From NCBI GenBank assembly GCA_036008175.1, contig DASYOB010000106.1, forward strand, positions 13,220 through 77,219: DNA of 64,000 bases, read 5' to 3'. The notes beneath the pieces are model-generated. The model searched no databases, was not told the origin of the DNA, and saw only the letters and a program-made list of their open reading frames with translations. Source of the stretch: DATARH01 sp036008175 (GTDB lineage Bacteria; Pseudomonadota; Alphaproteobacteria; ATCC43930; CGMCC-115725). The position numbers and the translations under genes were made by a program. Shown here piece by piece: positions 43,900-52,966 of the stretch. Positions within the stretch are counted from its first letter, which is position 1, and each line of letters starts with the position of its first letter.

Positions 43900-45195
43900 T
43901 CAGGCGAATTTGCAGGCGGGCGGAACGATAGTCTTTTCCTCCGGAATCATATCCAAGATGTGTGGCTTTCCGTCCTTGATGTCGAAGATGAACTCGCGCA
44001 CGAATGCCTGATGGTCTTCCTTGCGCAGGACCTTGTCGCCCTGCGGGAAGTCGTCGCCTTCCTTCATCTCCAGCCCTTCCAGGGCCTCGATCAGCTTCGG
44101 TGTATCAGCGCGGCCCTGGAAGCCTGACTTCTGCATGGCGAGCTTCACCGCGTTCATCGCCTCGAAATTGGACTGGAGGTAACGGTCGGGCAGTGGTCCC
44201 GAGGGATCGATCTGCTTCAAGCGGACGACGGCATCGTCGAAGAATTTCTTGTGTGCCTCGGTATTGAGCGGTGGATCGAACACCGGCAGGTAGCGATTGA
44301 TGCCGACAAACCCTTCGATCTTCTCGCCGAGCGCGGGGAGGTTTGTCGATTCGGCGAGGGCGCCATCGCCGGCCCATTTGTATTTCTTGGTCAGGCCCAG
44401 ATCGTAGGCCTGGTTGCCGACGGTGATCCCGTCCTTGCCGAACATGATGCCGAAGAGGCCGTCGAAATCGCCCGATATCTTCGACAGGAACGCGGTCATA
44501 TCGGCGGTATTTAGCGGGATGCCGGTGGTGCCGACCACCTCGCCGCCCGCTTTCTTGATCTCGTCGGCATAGGCGTCGCGGGTCGACTGTCCCCAGGCAT
44601 AGTCGGCATAGATCAGGTGCCATTTCTTGCCGAGCTTGTTGACCAGATAGGGCGCGAAGGCGACCGCCTGCGCCGGCGCGTAGTCGAACGACCGGAAGGT
44701 GTAGCGGCTGCACTTGCTGGTGGTCAGCGTCGTGTCGAGGCAGACGCCGATCATGTTGACGATCTTGCTCTCCTCGAACACCGGCGTGCAGGCGAGGCAG
44801 ATGTTCGACAGGAAGCCGCCGACATGAACGTCGATATTGTCCTCCTCGACCATCTTCTCGATCTTGCGGCGGCCGACATCCGGCTTCGATTCGTCGTCGG
44901 CGACTATCAACTCGACCGGCCGGCCGTTGATGCCGCCGGATTTGTTGATGCGGTCGACCGCCATCTGGATGCCGATGAGCGCCGTCTTACCGCCCGAGGC
45001 GGCATTGCCCGACAGCGGCTGCAGGGTGCCGATGCGGAACGCCTTCGCCTGCGCGAAGGCGTGGCGCCACGGCATCGGCGACAGGACGGCCGCGCCGAGC
45101 GCGGCTGCGCCCGCTTCGAGCACGCGCCGGCGGGTCGCGCCGCCGGTCGAGACAGGTTCCGCCTTGCCGTTCCGTCCGTTCTCGCGCTCGGTCAT
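43900..45195 (-). CDS. LivK-like ABC substrate-binding protein with Tat-like signal
   Basis: 431 residues. The leader TRRRVLEAGAAALGAAVLSPM carries twin arginines, cleaved near AFAQ-AKA. The body (RIGTLQPLSGNAASGGKTALIGIQMAVDRINKSGGINGRPVELIVADDESKPD) is the type I periplasmic binding fold used with LivHMGF; four or more cysteines could form disulfides. The ligand is unknown: relatives bind amino acids, amides, urea or aromatic acids. It starts the livKGFHM-type unit on the minus strand. Confidence 0.9.
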   Translation of the reverse strand: MTERENGRNGKAEPVSTGGATRRRVLEAGAAALGAAVLSPMPWRHAFAQAKAFRIGTLQPLSGNAASGGKTALIGIQMAVDRINKSGGINGRPVELIVADDESKPDVGRRKIEKMVEEDNIDVHVGGFLSNICLACTPVFEESKIVNMIGVCLDTTLTTSKCSRYTFRSFDYAPAQAVAFAPYLVNKLGKKWHLIYADYAWGQSTRDAYADEIKKAGGEVVGTTGIPLNTADMTAFLSKISGDFDGLFGIMFGKDGITVGNQAYDLGLTKKYKWAGDGALAESTNLPALGEKIEGFVGINRYLPVFDPPLNTEAHKKFFDDAVVRLKQIDPSGPLPDRYLQSNFEAMNAVKLAMQKSGFQGRADTPKLIEALEGLEMKEGDDFPQGDKVLRKEDHQAFVREFIFDIKDGKPHILDMIPEEKTIVPPACKFA

Positions 45196-45320
45196 CCCGG
45201 ATACCTCCCTACTCCATTTGCCGATGATTGCGCGCCGATTGTCGAGAATAGAGCGGCGTCGCGCTGCAAAGCCCGATCCAATCTACCGCCGATGGCGTGT
45301 GGCCGAAAACCGCACCCGCT

Positions 45321-45611
45321 TCAGTCCGGCAGGTCGAAAAACTTGCACCAACCCTGCGGATTGATATCGCCCGCCACCGCCTCGCAGGCCTGCGGCGGCC
45401 GAAACAGCGAGCAGACCGCACAACTCAACCCGTTCTTTGGGCCGGGCTGGTAATCGGCCTCCTGCTTCGTCGCCTTCACCTGCGCCGATGCCGGCTCGGT
45501 GCCGCGCACCATCGCCGCGCCTATTCCATAAATTCCGAACCGTAAGACCCTGCGCCGCGACGGCGCCCTGCCATTCTCCTCCGCCTCAGGCAGGCTTCGC
45601 CACATATCCAT
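45321..45611 (-). CDS. High-potential iron-sulfur protein (HiPIP)
   Basis: 96 residues. A Tat-like leader (SRRRVLRFGIYGIGAAM, cleavage near ASA-QV, about residue 43) precedes the HiPIP domain with the four cluster cysteines C64, C67, C76 and C89 (CAVC, QAC, WC). It carries a [4Fe-4S] cluster and passes single electrons in the periplasm. Its start overlaps the end of the upstream Tat-exported amidohydrolase by 26 bases, so both are made together. Confidence 0.88.
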   Translation of the reverse strand: MDMWRSLPEAEENGRAPSRRRVLRFGIYGIGAAMVRGTEPASAQVKATKQEADYQPGPKNGLSCAVCSLFRPPQACEAVAGDINPQGWCKFFDLPD

Positions 45612-47085
45612 AGCGTAGGTTGCTGCGCCCCGGGCCGTTCTTCTCGTAATCGGCCTTCAGCGCGGCAAACCGATCCTGATGGTAAAGCTCGGCGTGCCGC
45701 TCCAGCCCATAGAGCCGCGCCGAATTGCCGCTGAACACCGCGGTCTTCGGCGTGCCGTCCGCCGGACCCAGCGGCTTGAACCCGTATTTCTTCTGCATGT
45801 CCTCGGGGATTTCGAGCCGGCGCAGCCCTTCGATCTGCCATTGCGGCGCGCCGGTCCATACCGCGTCCGTGCCCCACAGAACGCGCTCGGGGCCGAGCCC
45901 CTTGACCAGGGTGCCCATCAGCGCCGCGGCAAGCCGCGGCTCGGCGACAGCGGTCCAGGCGAACAGCTGGCCGAGATCGCCATAGACATTGTTGACCCCG
46001 TATTTCTCCGGGATGTCCGCGAGGTCGCTGGTCCACGAGCTGCGGCCGGTCTGGTCGAACTCGGCCATGCCGTCCGACGGGTTGCCGCCGACCCAGCGGT
46101 AGCCCGAGTGGTAGACCAGGAAATTGAGCTGCGGCCAGTCCTTGGCGGCCTTGCCGATATCGCTGACATCGGCGTAGGGGCGCAAATTGGGGAATTGCTT
46201 TTCGACGCCGGGGGCGAACAGGCCCTTGTGGATGCACACGTTCTTGATGCCCGTCTTGGCGATCTTCTCGTAGAACGGGTACATCAGCTTTTCGTCGTCG
46301 GCGTGCCACGGATGGTTCGCCTTGTCCTTATGGGTGTTGTCGCCGACCGTGTAGCCCTTCCACGAATCCGGCTTGAAGCGCTCGACCGCCTCGTCGACCT
46401 TGTCGAGCCAGCCCGGCCAGCCCGGGGTGAAGGTGAAATGCGCGAGCATGCGCCGGCTGCCCGCTTCTTTGTTGACCCGCTCGCGGGTCTGGAACACCTG
46501 CTCCTGCGGGATGAACCAGTCTTCCGGCACCTCGGAGGGCGAATTGGACAGCAGCGCCACCTTGGTGTCGCTGTCCATGTAGACCTCTTTGACGTAATTG
46601 CCGTATTTGAGGTTGTCGATGGTCTGCTCGCCCTCCTCGCTCAGCTGCTTGTTCCAGCCGGTCTTGCCGACCGCGTTGCGCATCGCGACAAAGCCGTTGA
46701 GCCGAGTGTCGTCGCGCAGAAAGTGGGTATGCCCGTCGATGACGTACTGGCCGGAGAGCCCGGCGGCGCGCTCGTTGGCGAGATCCGGGGTTGCCGCCTC
46801 GGCGACGCTGGCATCGAAGAGATGCCCGAACACCTGGTTCATCGCCACGAAGGAGGCGGCCATGCCGGCCGCGGTCTGAAAGAAGCGGCGGCGCGACAGG
46901 CCCTGGCGTCTCGCCAATTCGTCGCTCATCGCTTTCAGCCGTGCCTCGACCTCGCGCTGCGGTTTGGTCTGCGGCACCGGCAGATATTCCTCGCTCGACA
47001 CGATCTGCGTCGGCACCGGCGACGGAAACGATGCCGTTTCGGCCGGCAGCAGCTTGGTCAGATCTTCATCAGTCAGGAATTTCAT
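45586..47085 (-). CDS. Exported amidohydrolase (COG2159-type) with internal Tat motif
   Basis: About 499 residues. An unusually long hydrophilic N-region (about 63 residues) precedes SRRRFFQTAAGMAASFVAM, a twin-arginine signal (residues 64-82). The catalytic region starts YVIDGHTHFL and has a GTDAVWTG late Asp, as in metal-dependent amidohydrolases/decarboxylases. ATG at 47085 (MKFLTDEDL) or 47106. A HiPIP gene overlaps its 3' end. Substrate unknown. It is divergent from a second amidohydrolase at 47313. Confidence 0.85.
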   Translation of the reverse strand: MKFLTDEDLTKLLPAETASFPSPVPTQIVSSEEYLPVPQTKPQREVEARLKAMSDELARRQGLSRRRFFQTAAGMAASFVAMNQVFGHLFDASVAEAATPDLANERAAGLSGQYVIDGHTHFLRDDTRLNGFVAMRNAVGKTGWNKQLSEEGEQTIDNLKYGNYVKEVYMDSDTKVALLSNSPSEVPEDWFIPQEQVFQTRERVNKEAGSRRMLAHFTFTPGWPGWLDKVDEAVERFKPDSWKGYTVGDNTHKDKANHPWHADDEKLMYPFYEKIAKTGIKNVCIHKGLFAPGVEKQFPNLRPYADVSDIGKAAKDWPQLNFLVYHSGYRWVGGNPSDGMAEFDQTGRSSWTSDLADIPEKYGVNNVYGDLGQLFAWTAVAEPRLAAALMGTLVKGLGPERVLWGTDAVWTGAPQWQIEGLRRLEIPEDMQKKYGFKPLGPADGTPKTAVFSGNSARLYGLERHAELYHQDRFAALKADYEKNGPGRSNLRYGYVAKPA

Positions 47086-47214
47086 TGGGCCCTCCCGCGG
47101 AGTCATCTGGTTGGATAGCGGCGCGTCGCGGCGCCCATTCTCTCTATACGATTGTAGCGGCAGTCGCGTCGCCGCGTGAAGGGCGACTGATCCGGCACCG
47201 TGGCGCGGCCGAGG

Positions 47215-47229
47215 CTGAACGTCGTTCAG
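47215..47229 (+). promoter_or_regulatory. Perfect palindrome between divergent amidohydrolase genes
   Basis: CTGAACGTCGTTCAG is a perfect 7-1-7 inverted repeat in the 227-base gap between the divergent genes at 47085 and 47313. Its form resembles TetR or GntR-type operators, so it may be the shared operator; no regulator gene is next to it. Confidence 0.55.
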
Positions 47230-47312
47230 ATAACTCGCGCGACTGACGGATTTCGGTTTATGATTGTACGACTGACCGGCACTCGCCGGCCGAAACTTTA
47301 GGGAGGTCAGCG

Positions 47313-48458
47313 ATGGCAGAGTGGAAGCTGATTTCGGCGGACTCCCATATCGTCGAGCCGCCGGACATGTACACCGATCGCATCGAGCCGCGGTTCCGCA
47401 ATCGGGCGCCCAAAATGGAGCGGCGCAAGACCCCGGCCGGTCGCGAATACGACGCCTGGATGCTGGACGGTCAGCAGGTCGGCACGCTGGGCGCGGTGAT
47501 GCAAGCCGGCCAGCGCTTCGAGGACCCGTCGCAGATCGACTTCCTCGGCCTGTGGGAGGATGTCCGCAAGGGCGCCTACAATGCCGATGCGATGCTGGTC
47601 GAGAACGAGGAGGACGGCATCTGGGGCTCGGTGTTGCAGCCGAGCCAGGGCCTCTTCTGGTACCGCATCCCGGACAGCGATCTTCTGACCGAGATCTGCC
47701 GCGTCTACAACGACTGGATCGCCGATTTCTGCAAGCCGCACCCCGATCGGCTGAAGGGCATCGCGATGCTCAATGTCGACGATCCCGACGCGGCCGCCAA
47801 GGAGCTGGAGCGCTGCGTCAAGATGGGCCTCGTCGGCTCGTTCATCCCGGTCGCGCCGCAGCCGGGCAAGCCCTATTCGAGCCCGGTCTACGACAAGCTC
47901 TGGGCGACGGCGCAGGAATTGAAGCATCCGCTGTTGATGCATATCGCCACCCCGCGCTACGGCGTTCCGGGCAACGAGTTCACGATGGACGTGACCGAGA
48001 TGACCGGAGCCGGCCGCTCGACCACCGATTTTTGGGTGCGCTATGCCTTGGGATCGATGCTGTTCGCCGGCGTCTTCGACAAGTTCCCGGGTCTGAAGCT
48101 CGGCTCGGTTGAGCACGAGGCATCGTGGATCCCGCACTGGCTGAAGCAGATGGACTTCACCTATGTCGAGCGGCCGGTCTTCACCAAAGGCTGGAAATCG
48201 GCCGAAGGGCTGATGCCGAGCGATTACTGGAAGCGCAATATGTTCGTCGAATTCATGGAGGATGATATCGGCGTGCAACTGCGCGATTATATCGGCGTCG
48301 AAAACATGCTGTGGGGTAGCGACTACCCGCATGCCGAGGCGACGTTCCCGCGCTCGCAGCAATTCATCCAGCGCATGTTCAAGGGTGTGCCCGAGGGTGA
48401 TCTGCAAAAGATCACCTCGAGCAACGCCGCCAAGATGTTCGGCTTCGCACTGAACTGA
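47313..48458 (+). CDS. Cytoplasmic amidohydrolase (COG2159-type)
   Basis: 381 residues without a signal peptide. ISADSHIVEPPDMYTDRIEPRF at the start carries the DxH metal motif; LLMHIATPR, the SVEHEASWIPHW block and the late metal Asp in WGSDYPHAEATFPRS are present. This is the amidohydrolase-2 / aromatic decarboxylase-like family widespread in soil bacteria. Start follows GGGAGG. A Rieske ferredoxin and an MFS permease follow on the same strand, suggesting an uptake and degradation unit for an aromatic acid (inference). Confidence 0.9.
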   Translation: MAEWKLISADSHIVEPPDMYTDRIEPRFRNRAPKMERRKTPAGREYDAWMLDGQQVGTLGAVMQAGQRFEDPSQIDFLGLWEDVRKGAYNADAMLVENEEDGIWGSVLQPSQGLFWYRIPDSDLLTEICRVYNDWIADFCKPHPDRLKGIAMLNVDDPDAAAKELERCVKMGLVGSFIPVAPQPGKPYSSPVYDKLWATAQELKHPLLMHIATPRYGVPGNEFTMDVTEMTGAGRSTTDFWVRYALGSMLFAGVFDKFPGLKLGSVEHEASWIPHWLKQMDFTYVERPVFTKGWKSAEGLMPSDYWKRNMFVEFMEDDIGVQLRDYIGVENMLWGSDYPHAEATFPRSQQFIQRMFKGVPEGDLQKITSSNAAKMFGFALN

Positions 48459-48470
48459 AAACCGGCCCGT

Positions 48471-48547
48471 CGAGATTGCTTCGCTCCGCTCGCAATGACG
48501 ACACAGTAGTTGTCATTGCGAGGAGCAGAGCGACTACGCAATCTCGA
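48471..48547 (+). repeat. Palindromic repeat, family A, copy 4
   Basis: CGAGATTGCTTCG...CTCGCAATGAC, then GTCATTGCGAGGAGC...GCAATCTCG: the same arms as the copies at 23562, 24231 and 26600. It lies between the amidohydrolase and Rieske genes, ending 12 bases before the latter's start. Confidence 0.85.
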
Positions 48548-48558
48548 CGACCTGCCTC

Positions 48559-48879
48559 ATGAGTAATCTCCCGAACGGCTTTGTTGCCGTCGCTCAAGTG
48601 GGCGATCTTGCATCGGGCGAGATGAAATTTGTCGCCATCGATCGTGAGCGCATCGTGCTGGCCAATGTCGACGGCCAGTTCTACGCGCTGCGCGACATGT
48701 GCGGACACCGGAACGCGCCGCTGTCGCGCGGCCGGCTGGACGGCCACATCGTCGAGTGCCCGCTGCATTTCGCCCAGTTCGATGTCCGCACCGGCAAGCT
48801 CCTCGACGGCCCGGTCTCAGCCGATGTGCCGGTCTACGAGGTGCGGGTCGAGGGCGACACGGTATTCGTCAAACGCTGA
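48559..48879 (+). CDS. Rieske-type [2Fe-2S] ferredoxin
   Basis: 106 residues. Cluster ligands are visible as C48-x-H50 (MCGHRN) and C67-x2-H70 (ECPLHF), separated by 17 residues, the pattern of NirD/dioxygenase-ferredoxin-type Rieske proteins. It passes electrons, probably to an oxygenase encoded elsewhere; no oxygenase is next to it. Start at 48559 (MSNLPNGFVAV). Confidence 0.92.
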   Translation: MSNLPNGFVAVAQVGDLASGEMKFVAIDRERIVLANVDGQFYALRDMCGHRNAPLSRGRLDGHIVECPLHFAQFDVRTGKLLDGPVSADVPVYEVRVEGDTVFVKR

Positions 48880-49071
48880 CCGCCGAGGGGGCCGAGCGCA
48901 CCGGCGATGTGGATTTGACGAGCCGTTTGGTCGCGCCTGCCGGTATTGCCTTTCCGCGTTGCCCGGCAGATAGTTAGCCCGGCTTGAGCGACCACGACAT
49001 CCGTGTCGGGTCGGTAACAAAACGCAAATTGGATGCCGCCCGCTTTGGGCTGGCGCCGGGTAGGGAAGGAA

Positions 49072-50499
49072 ATGCCGATGGCCGGGCAAAGCTCCGACGA
49101 TCTTCTGGCGATGTTCGACGGCGCGCCGCTCAACCGGCGCTACTGGGTCAGCTTTGGTCTGCTGTCGGCGATCACGGTGCTCGACTTTTTCGATTTCTTT
49201 CTGATCGCCTTCATCCTCTCGAAGATCGGGCCGGAATGGCAGCTGACCTATGGCCAGTCGGGGCTGATCCTCTATGGCGGCGGCATCGGCGCGATTCTCG
49301 GCGCCCTGATCTGGGGCAGCCTTTCCGACGTCTTGGGGCGCAAGCTGCAGATCGTCACCGGCACGCTTATATGCGCGATCAGCGCCGCCCTGATCGGCGT
49401 ACTCCCGACCGGCGCCTGGGTGCTTCTGGCATCGCTGCGGATCCTGGTCGGGTTCGGCCTCGCCGCCGCCGTCACGCCCTGTCTGACGATCGTCGTCGAG
49501 CTGACGCCGACCCGCTGGCGCACCGGCATGACGAGCTTCTACATCGTCTTCGCCAGCGCCGGGACCTTGCTCGCCTCGATCACCTCGGCGACGCTGTTCG
49601 CGATGCTGGGCTGGCGAGGCCTCGCGATGCTCGGCATCGCGCCGGCGATCTTCGGGCTTTTGGTGTGGGCCTTCGTGCCCGAATCGGTGCGATGGCTGAC
49701 CGCCAAGGGGCGCTTTGCCGAAGCGCGGGCCGAAGTGGCGAAGCATCTCGGCGTGCCATTGCAATCGGTGCCACTCCCGACGGCGCCGCCGGCCTCGCCG
49801 CCGGGCGCGAGCCTCAAGGAGCTTTATGCCAACCGCCGGCTGTTCTGGCAGACCGTGATCATCTGGTGCGGCTCCTCGACCGCCGCTTACGGCTATTACC
49901 TGTGGGGCCCGACGATCGTCGCCCTGGTGCTCAACGTGCCGGTCGGCCAGGCCGCCGGCTATTTCATCTACGTCGCCAGCTGCGGCGTGATCGGCAAGAT
50001 CCTGTTGTCGATCATCGCGCCGATGACCGGGCGGCGCCATCTGGGCACGGTCTTCGGCTTGCTGGCGGCGGTCTGCCTGCTGCTGGCGGGCCTCTACAAC
50101 AGCATCCTGATCGGTGGCTTCCCGCTGATGATCGTGCTGGTCGCCGCTTCCGCCTTCTTTGTCGAGGGTGGTTTCTCAAATCTCGCGCCCTACACCGTCG
50201 AGCAATATGGTGTAAGGCTCGGCGCACGCTCCTCCGGTCTCGGCCAGGCGGCGAACGGCGTCGGCAAGGTCTTGGGCCCGCTGGCGCTGGCGCTGATCGC
50301 CGGCAGCGACAACATCGTCTCGCCGAAGGCGACGTCCGAGGCGGTGTTGCCGGCCTTCATTTTCCTCGCCATCGGCATGGTTTTTGTGGCGGGGGCTTTT
50401 GCCTTCCTCGGGGTCGAAACCCACGGCCGCGCGATCGAGGATCTGGGCGAAGAGGATCAGACCGAGAAGCCGCCGCGCCTCGCTCTCGGCACGGATTAG
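49072..50499 (+). CDS. MFS transporter, sugar/aromatic-acid-type
   Basis: 475 residues, 12 spans. The loop motif GSLSDVLGRKLQ, the FVPESVRWLTAKGR stretch after helix 6 and VEGGFSNLAPYTVEQYGVRLGARSSG later are typical of the AAHS/sugar-porter-like group that imports aromatic acids. The ATG at 49072 follows AGGGAAGG; 49078 is an alternative. Likely linked to the adjacent amidohydrolase (inference). Confidence 0.88.
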   Translation: MPMAGQSSDDLLAMFDGAPLNRRYWVSFGLLSAITVLDFFDFFLIAFILSKIGPEWQLTYGQSGLILYGGGIGAILGALIWGSLSDVLGRKLQIVTGTLICAISAALIGVLPTGAWVLLASLRILVGFGLAAAVTPCLTIVVELTPTRWRTGMTSFYIVFASAGTLLASITSATLFAMLGWRGLAMLGIAPAIFGLLVWAFVPESVRWLTAKGRFAEARAEVAKHLGVPLQSVPLPTAPPASPPGASLKELYANRRLFWQTVIIWCGSSTAAYGYYLWGPTIVALVLNVPVGQAAGYFIYVASCGVIGKILLSIIAPMTGRRHLGTVFGLLAAVCLLLAGLYNSILIGGFPLMIVLVAASAFFVEGGFSNLAPYTVEQYGVRLGARSSGLGQAANGVGKVLGPLALALIAGSDNIVSPKATSEAVLPAFIFLAIGMVFVAGAFAFLGVETHGRAIEDLGEEDQTEKPPRLALGTD

Positions 50500-50601
50500 A
50501 CTGAAGTTAGGGACCGCGGGCGAGAGGGCCGCGGTCCCAGCTCGGCGGCGCTTGGCAAAGGGCGCTTGATCGGGACGCCGCCTTCCTTACATCTGCCGCA
50601 G

Positions 50602-51159
50602 ATGGCGCGTTCCCCCGACAATGCCGCCTGGCACGGCACGACGATCCTTTCGCTGCGCAAGGGCGGCGAGGTTATCGTCGTCGGCGACGGTCAGGTGTCG
50701 ATGGGCCAGACCATCGTCAAATCCAATGCCAAGAAAGTCCGCAAGCTCGGCGACGGCAGCGTCATCGCCGGTTTTGCCGGCGCGACTGCCGACGCGATCA
50801 CGCTGTTCGAGCGGCTCGAAGCCAAGCTCGAGCAGTATTCGGGGCAGTTGACCCGCGCCTGCGTCGAATTGGCCAAGGACTGGCGGACCGACCGCTACCT
50901 TCGGCGGCTCGAGGCGATGATGGCGGTCGCCGACAAGCATGTGTCGCTGATCCTCTCCGGCACCGGCGACGTGCTCGAACCCGAGGACGACATCATCGGG
51001 ATCGGCTCGGGCGGTGGCTACGCGCTCGCCGCGGCCCGGGCGTTGATCGGTATCGACGGGCTCGACGCCGAGACGGTAGCCCGGCGGGCGATGGCGATCG
51101 CCGCGCAGATCTGCGTTTATACGAACGACAAGATCACGCTGGAAAAGCTGTCCCTGTAA
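50602..51159 (+). CDS. hslV: ATP-dependent protease subunit HslV
   Basis: 185 residues. HGTTILSLRKGG: the precursor is cut before the Thr pair, giving the catalytic N-terminal Thr. VSMGQTIVKSNAKKVRKL and ATADAITLFERLEAKLEQ, then IGIGSGGGYALAAARAL follow. It forms the proteolytic double ring opened by HslU. The start at 50602 (MARSPDNAAWHG) fits the short propeptide. hslU follows 80 bases later with a repeat between. Confidence 0.97.
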   Translation: MARSPDNAAWHGTTILSLRKGGEVIVVGDGQVSMGQTIVKSNAKKVRKLGDGSVIAGFAGATADAITLFERLEAKLEQYSGQLTRACVELAKDWRTDRYLRRLEAMMAVADKHVSLILSGTGDVLEPEDDIIGIGSGGGYALAAARALIGIDGLDAETVARRAMAIAAQICVYTNDKITLEKLSL

Positions 51160-51189
51160 CAAATGAGTCCGGCCATCGCCCACTCTGCC

Positions 51190-51226
51190 GCCATGCCCGG
51201 CCACCGGGTCAAGCCCGGCCATGACA
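51190..51226 (+). repeat. Palindromic intergenic repeat between hslV and hslU
   Basis: GCCATGCCCGGCCACCGGG then TCAAGCCCGGCCATGAC: CATGCCCGG/CCGGCCATG inverted arms. It resembles the GTCATGGCCGGGCTTGACCCGG type repeat frequent in Rhizobiales. It ends 14 bases before the hslU start. Confidence 0.7.
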
Positions 51227-51239
51227 ATAGGTATGCGGC

Positions 51240-52565
51240 ATGACCTCGTTCAGCCCGCGCGAGATCGTCTCCGAGCTAGACCGCTACATCGTCGGTCAGG
51301 ACGACGCCAAGCGCGCCGTCGCGATCGCATTGCGCAACCGCTGGCGCCGCCAGCAGCTGCCGGCGGAGCTGCGCGAAGAGGTGCTGCCGAAGAACATCCT
51401 GATGATCGGTCCGACCGGCTGCGGCAAGACCGAGATCGCGCGCCGCCTCGCTCGGCTCGCCCAAGCGCCGTTTCTGAAGGTCGAGGCGACCAAGTTTACC
51501 GAGGTCGGCTATGTCGGCCGCGATGTCGAGCAGATCGCCCGCGACCTTGTCGAGGTCGCGATCTCGATGACGCGCGAGCGGCTGCGCAAGGAGGTCGTGG
51601 CCAAGGCCGAGCTGGCGGCCGAGGACCGCGTGCTCGATGCCCTGGTCGGCACCAACGCCAGCCCCGACACCAGGCAGAAATTCCGCAAGATGCTGCGCGA
51701 GAGCGCGCTCGACGACCGCGAGATCGAGATCACCGTCCAGGAGAGCGCGGCGGCGAGCCTGCCGACCTTTGAGATCCCGGGCATGCCGGGTGCGCAGATG
51801 GGCATGCTCAATCTGGGCGACATTTTCGGCAAGGCGTTCGGCACGCACGCCAAGCCGAGACGGATGACCGTCGCGGACAGCTATCGGGTGCTGCTGAGCG
51901 AAGAGAGCGACAAGCTGCTCGACCAGGAGACGATCGTGCGCGAGGCGATCGCCGCGGTCGAGCAGAACGGCATCGTCTTCCTCGACGAGATCGATAAGAT
52001 CTGCGGGCGCAGCGAGCGCGCCGGCGGCGGTATCGGCGCCGATGTCAGCCGCGAGGGGGTGCAGCGCGATCTGTTGCCGCTGATCGAGGGCACCACGGTC
52101 GCGACCAAGCATGGCGCGGTCAAGACCGACCACATCCTGTTCATCGCCTCAGGCGCCTTCCATCTGGCAAAACCGTCCGATCTCCTGCCCGAATTGCAGG
52201 GTCGGCTGCCGATCCGGGTCGAGCTGAAGGCGCTCGACCGCGACGATCTCCGGCGCATCCTGACCGAACCTGAGGCCAGCCTGATCAAGCAGTATCGTGC
52301 GCTGCTGGCGACCGAAGGCTTGGAGCTCGATTTCCGCCCCGATGCGATCGACGAGATCGCGCTCTTGGCCGAGCAGATCAACGCCACGGTCGAGAACATC
52401 GGCGCCCGCCGCTTGCACACGATCCTCGAACGGCTGCTGGAGGAGGTCAGCTTTACCGCCTCGGACCAGCCGGCCGGTGCCAGCATCGTCATCGATGCCG
52501 AGTATGTCCGCGAGCGGGTGGGCGAGCTCGCCAAGAACGCCGATCTGTCCAGGTTTATCCTGTAA
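51240..52565 (+). CDS. hslU: ATP-dependent protease ATPase subunit HslU
   Basis: 441 residues. SPREIVSELDRYIVGQDDAKRAVAIALRNRWRR at the start, Walker A GPTGCGKTE, Walker B VFLDEIDKI, and the C-terminal RVGELAKNADLSRFIL that inserts into HslV. The intermediate domain is present between the Walker motifs. It unfolds substrates for HslV. Confidence 0.98.
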   Translation: MTSFSPREIVSELDRYIVGQDDAKRAVAIALRNRWRRQQLPAELREEVLPKNILMIGPTGCGKTEIARRLARLAQAPFLKVEATKFTEVGYVGRDVEQIARDLVEVAISMTRERLRKEVVAKAELAAEDRVLDALVGTNASPDTRQKFRKMLRESALDDREIEITVQESAAASLPTFEIPGMPGAQMGMLNLGDIFGKAFGTHAKPRRMTVADSYRVLLSEESDKLLDQETIVREAIAAVEQNGIVFLDEIDKICGRSERAGGGIGADVSREGVQRDLLPLIEGTTVATKHGAVKTDHILFIASGAFHLAKPSDLLPELQGRLPIRVELKALDRDDLRRILTEPEASLIKQYRALLATEGLELDFRPDAIDEIALLAEQINATVENIGARRLHTILERLLEEVSFTASDQPAGASIVIDAEYVRERVGELAKNADLSRFIL

Positions 52566-52645
52566 ACCGCTCGCCGGACCGCGGCGCGCTCGCCGCGCTG
52601 CGGCGATTACGATAGTGTCGCAATAATCCACGGGCGCCGAGGCCG

Positions 52646-52933
52646 ATGACTGTAAAGAACGTTCCCATCAGGCCGTTCCCGGATCAACGCCCGGGTACCT
52701 CGGGGCTGCGCAAGAAGGTCTCGATTTTCCGTCAGCCGGGATATGTCGAGGCCTTCGTCCAATCCATCTTCGATGTGCTGCCAGATGTGCCCCTTGGGGC
52801 CGTCGGCATCGACGCCGATCCCGATCGGCACGGCGTCGCCGGCGATGTCGCGCTCGCGCCGCTGGCTGCCGCGGCGGCGGCGGCCGATATTGAGGGAATG
52901 CTTGGGCGCTCGCGGCCCAGCGTCGTGGCCTGA
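52646..52933 (+). pseudogene. pgm: Remnant of phosphoglucomutase (pgm) N-terminus
   Basis: The first 47 or so residues (MTVKNVPIRPFPDQRPGTSG, LRKKVSIFRQPGYVEAFVQSIFDVLPD) match the start of alphaproteobacterial alpha-D-phosphoglucomutase, including PGTSGLRKKV. The frame then continues for about 48 unrelated or scrambled residues to a stop at 52933, instead of the 540 of a full enzyme; a DADPDRHGVAGD stretch could be an internal piece of its metal loop, but that may be chance. It lies just before glgC, where pgm commonly sits in glycogen operons. Confidence 0.75.
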
Positions 52934-52966
52934 TCCGGCAACGAAGAGTTCATTCGAGGAGGAGCC

